From IMG/VR virus record IMGVR_UViG_3300025327_000112, positions 1 to 32,330 of that record: DNA of 32,330 nt. The stretch is one strand, 5' to 3'. The notes under the pieces were generated by a model, which was not told where the DNA came from, ran no database searches, and saw only the letters and a list, made by a program, of their open reading frames with translations. The DNA is from a virus. Positions within the stretch are counted from its first letter, which is position 1, and each line of letters starts with the position of its first letter. This document shows positions 30,044-32,330 of the stretch, piece by piece. Both the position numbers and the translations under genes were made by a program.

Positions 30044-31423
30044 ATGGCGACGCAAACCCCGACCGTAGATGTCCCGCAGAGCTTCCCGTCTGCCATGTCC
30101 GATGTGGACGGCCTCACTGCTGCGCTGGCGGCCAAGGAGGCAACCGCCGCCAAAGGCGCCGCCTCTGGCTACGCGCCCCTCGACAGCGGCAGCAAGGTCC
30201 CGGCGGCGAATCTCCCCCCCGCCTCCGCCTCTGCGGCCGGCACGCAGTCGTCGGCGCACTTCAACGCCGTCGAGGCGCTTGGCACGATGTCCACCCAGGC
30301 CGCCAACGCAGTGGCCGTCACGGGCGGCACGGCCACAGGTCTGACCCAGCTCGCCACCACGGCAGCCTGCACGGCGCTGCTCGGCGGCGCCACCGCCTCG
30401 GCGCAGTCGTCGCTGGCCATCTCGGCAACCAAGACCATTGCCGTCCCGGCCGCTCTCTCGGTCTGGCGCGGGCTCGACTTCCAGGCCAGCACCCTCACTC
30501 TCACGGCTGGAGGGGTTGCGCCTTCGTCCTTGTCGGCGGCCTACTTCGCGGCGCCGGTCATCACGCAGACGGCTGGCGCGGCCTACACGGTGCCAGCCGC
30601 GGCGACGGTCACGATTGCCGGGCCGCCTGCGGCTGGGGCGGGTGGTGGGGCAACGCCGACGATCACCGCTACGGCAGCCCTGGTTGTGGCGAGTGGCTAT
30701 GTCGGGATCGGAACGGCGCAGCCATACCGCAATGTCGACGTTCAGAGCGTTGCGGGTGCACAGGCTGCCATCAGATTCTTTCAGACGGCGGTCGGAGGTG
30801 GGGCAGTAGGTCTGCCGGCTGGCTCTGACGTTTTTTGGTTGAACAACACAGGTTACAGTGAATTCTATTTCGGAAATCCTCTTTACGGAATTGGGATCGC
30901 TGCGAGTGGTAGCGTCGGTATAGGCAGTAGCCCGACAGCTACCAGTCGGTTGATTGTATCGGACTCCAAGACCATCGCCAGCGCAGCCGGAGCCGTCTGG
31001 GACGGCGTGAAGTTCGCCGCCAGCACTTTGAGTGTCACGGGCGCCACGGGCATTGCCACGGCCGCCGGGTTCAACTTCACCACGATTCAGGCACCAACGA
31101 TTGCGGGCGACACGGCAACCTGCGCAATCGCCACAGCAGCCACCCTCTACGTCACGGCGGCTCCGATTGCCGGCGCCAACGTCACGATCACCGCAGGGCA
31201 AGCCATCAAGGTAGGGGCTGGGTCTATCGTCTGCCAGGGCGCCGCCCTCGCTACCGATGCGACAAACGGCTTCCTCTACATCCCGACCTGCGCCGGTACA
31301 CCAAACGGCACGCCGACAACCCAGACCGGAACCATCCCGATCGTCTACGACACCACAAACCACAAGCTCTACATCTACGACGGCTCCTGGGTTGGCGGAA
31401 CCGCGCCTGGTGCTTGGTCGTAG
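30044..31423 (+). CDS. tail fibre protein with duplicated module
   Basis: ATG 30044 follows GGAGGTAAGTC. The 459-aa protein has an N-terminal helix-forming part with SGYAPLDSGSKVPAANLPP, a common fibre motif, then two copies of an Ala/Thr-rich beta module: from residue 128 (TKTIAVPAALSVWRGLDFQA) and from 307 (SKTIASAAGAVWDGVKFAAS). The C-terminus NGFLYIPTCAGTPNGTPTTQ then GTIPIVYDTTNHKLYIYDG is a widespread phage fibre tip sequence. It probably forms trimeric side or tip fibres contacting the host; the fold is inferred. Confidence 0.82.
   Translation: MATQTPTVDVPQSFPSAMSDVDGLTAALAAKEATAAKGAASGYAPLDSGSKVPAANLPPASASAAGTQSSAHFNAVEALGTMSTQAANAVAVTGGTATGLTQLATTAACTALLGGATASAQSSLAISATKTIAVPAALSVWRGLDFQASTLTLTAGGVAPSSLSAAYFAAPVITQTAGAAYTVPAAATVTIAGPPAAGAGGGATPTITATAALVVASGYVGIGTAQPYRNVDVQSVAGAQAAIRFFQTAVGGGAVGLPAGSDVFWLNNTGYSEFYFGNPLYGIGIAASGSVGIGSSPTATSRLIVSDSKTIASAAGAVWDGVKFAASTLSVTGATGIATAAGFNFTTIQAPTIAGDTATCAIATAATLYVTAAPIAGANVTITAGQAIKVGAGSIVCQGAALATDATNGFLYIPTCAGTPNGTPTTQTGTIPIVYDTTNHKLYIYDGSWVGGTAPGAWS
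30425..31222 (+). repeat. internal duplication in the fibre gene
   Basis: About 75 codons from 30425 are paralogous to a segment from about 30962. Matching landmarks are KTIA, W-x-G-x-x-F, ASTL-x-x-T and AATxT(I/V), with the intervening part carrying YVGIGTAQP and GSVGIGSSP. The copies have diverged, so the duplication is old. Confidence 0.6.
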
Positions 31424-31441
31424 CCCAGAAAGGAACCCGCC

Positions 31442-31825
31442 ATGCTCACCCTATCCACAGCAATCAGTACGCCCAACATCACCCGCGCCGACGTCTGCGA
31501 TCAGGAAGACCGGCGCGACGCCCGCGTGGACCCGCGCTTCGTCTTGTGCGTCGAGTACAAGAGCGCGGCGGCCACCAATCGCATCCTCGGCACCTTCTGC
31601 ATTGTTGCCCGTGACGTCGGCAACAGTACGCGGGTCCACAAGAACCCAATGCCGGCCGGGTTCGGGGACATCATCCTGGTTGGAGGGGCCGACATACCAG
31701 GCGCCCGCACCGCGCTGGCTGCGGCCTACGATGGAGCAACGGGCACCAGACAGGCGAAGCGCGAAGCGGCCTATGCGACCGCCGTGGCGCTGGGGCTGGT
31801 TGATGCGGCGTTGGCCGCGACGTAA
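31442..31825 (+). CDS. unknown 127-aa protein
   Basis: ATG 31442 follows AAAGGAACCCGCC. The product begins MLTLSTAISTPNITRADVCD and has an amphipathic C-terminus rich in Ala. No domain was recognised. Its position after the fibre gene suggests a fibre assembly or lysis-region protein, but this is only context. Confidence 0.55.
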   Translation: MLTLSTAISTPNITRADVCDQEDRRDARVDPRFVLCVEYKSAAATNRILGTFCIVARDVGNSTRVHKNPMPAGFGDIILVGGADIPGARTALAAAYDGATGTRQAKREAAYATAVALGLVDAALAAT

Positions 31826-31846
31826 CGAACTGAAGGAGTGAACGAC

Positions 31847-32173
31847 ATGGCAGACAGAACCGTCAGCGTTTCCGAGCACGACAAGTGGATCATCTGGGTT
31901 GTGGCGTCCGCCATTCAGCCCAAGACCTTCGACGAGACGCGGAAGCTCAACCGCATCTGGGACGCTTTCGGCGTCGAGGGGTTCGCGGCGACCATCGCCG
32001 GGAAGGCCTCGGACCAGCTCGGGACCGAGCCGGTAGACGTGAAGTGCGAGGAGACGTCGGTCAACTTTCTGCTGGCGCAGTTCGAGCCGACGCTGGCGAA
32101 GCTCAACCCGCAGGCACCGGTCAAGCTCATCTCGTCGGCGCTGCTGGAGCTACACGAGCGGCTGTCGAAGTAG
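31847..32173 (+). CDS. unknown 108-aa protein
   Basis: ATG 31847 is preceded by AAGGAGTGAACGAC; GTG at 31838 is a possible but weaker alternative. The product (DKWIIWVVASAIQPKTFDET and later LAQFEPTLAKLNPQAPV) is helical and charged. No family was recognised. It continues the same late transcript. Confidence 0.55.
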   Translation: MADRTVSVSEHDKWIIWVVASAIQPKTFDETRKLNRIWDAFGVEGFAATIAGKASDQLGTEPVDVKCEETSVNFLLAQFEPTLAKLNPQAPVKLISSALLELHERLSK

Positions 32174-32177
32174 GAGC

Positions 32178-32240
32178 ATGACCACCCGCCACCCCACGCC
32201 CAGCCACGACGAGACGCCGGGAGGAGTAGCAGCACCATGA
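32178..32240 (+). CDS. possible 20-aa peptide
   Basis: ATG 32178 runs 20 codons (MTTRHPTPSHDETPGGVAAP) and its TGA overlaps the next ATG (ATGA). GGAG is only 1 nt before the start codon, too close for good initiation. Possible translational lead-in for the next gene; weak. Confidence 0.15.
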   Translation: MTTRHPTPSHDETPGGVAAP

Positions 32241-32330
32241 AGCATCCACTGGACAGCGACGACAGCGGCGGCATACCCGAGGAGACGCCGAGCCCCGAGG
32301 ACTTGTCCCGAGAGGCCACTGACGGCGCTA
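32237..32330 (+). CDS. unknown protein, 3' end outside the window
   Basis: ATG 32237 follows GGAGGAG at 12-14 nt. Only 31 codons are visible (acidic, Ser/Asp/Glu-rich, MKHPLDSDDSGGIPEETPSP) and the frame is open at the edge. Its identity cannot be judged. Confidence 0.5.
   Translation, partial: MKHPLDSDDSGGIPEETPSPEDLSREATDGA

Noticed and set aside
29540-31363. 607-codon minus-strand frame across the fibre gene
   Set aside because: Arg/Gly-rich shadow of the fibre gene, with no credible ribosome-binding site at its start.
1-32330. tRNA genes, CRISPR array, insertion sequence or attachment site
   Set aside because: No cloverleaf-like sequence, regular spaced repeats, transposase motif or integrase was seen; short repeats found are operator-like or coding.

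Overview
The window is a GC-rich stretch of a tailed double-stranded DNA phage genome (free phage, prophage or metagenomic contig). Nearly every gene is on the plus strand, genes overlap by 1 to 23 bases, and the order is the classic packaging, portal, head, neck, tail tube, tape measure, tail tip, fibre order of a long non-contractile-tailed (siphovirus-like) phage. There is no integrase, replication or lysis gene in the window, and no tRNA, rRNA or CRISPR array. The host cannot be named. High GC, an XF1762-like protein, a DUF2163-type tail hub and a lipoprotein-like gene suggest a high-GC Gram-negative bacterium, but this is inference.

Region 1 (1-5348), packaging: a 5'-cut HNH endonuclease, an XF1762-like protein with an unfamiliar C-terminus, a spacer with a candidate promoter and operator repeats, an internally deleted ParB/methylase fusion, small and large terminase, and a DUF1073-type portal.

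Region 2 (5349-12134), accessory operon: it lies between the portal and the head-morphogenesis gene. It has its own candidate promoter, a possibly leaderless 38-aa ORF, three proteins of unknown function, and then a tightly overlapping glycan-modification cassette: a two-domain glycosyltransferase, an FkbM-type methyltransferase, a TylF-type O-methyltransferase and two sulfotransferase-family proteins. An HNH-AP2 homing endonuclease is embedded in the cassette. A short minus-strand pair (helix-turn-helix protein and 22-aa peptide) runs convergently into its end.

Region 3 (12347-21674), head and tail: Mu-F-like head protein, DUF2213 protease with a likely nested scaffold start, cement protein, DUF2184-type capsid, neck proteins, tail terminator, tail tube, tail chaperone with a T_TTT_TTC programmed -1 frameshift, and tape measure.

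Region 4 (21667-32330), tail tip and host contact: distal tail protein, hub protein with four conserved cysteines, a 1130-aa tail-tip protein with an inserted jelly-roll-like domain, a Thr/Gly-rich protein with a Sec signal peptide, an antisense lipoprotein-like gene with a structured leader, fibre genes, and small unknown genes running off the right edge.

The most novel content is the combined glycosyl-, methyl- and sulfotransferase operon. Next come the repeated promoter/operator element (a shared 12-mer CGTACCACGCGA at three gene starts) and the interleaved inverted repeats in the antisense gene's leader. How the cassette's product is used (host surface glycan or virion glycan) cannot be decided from sequence alone.
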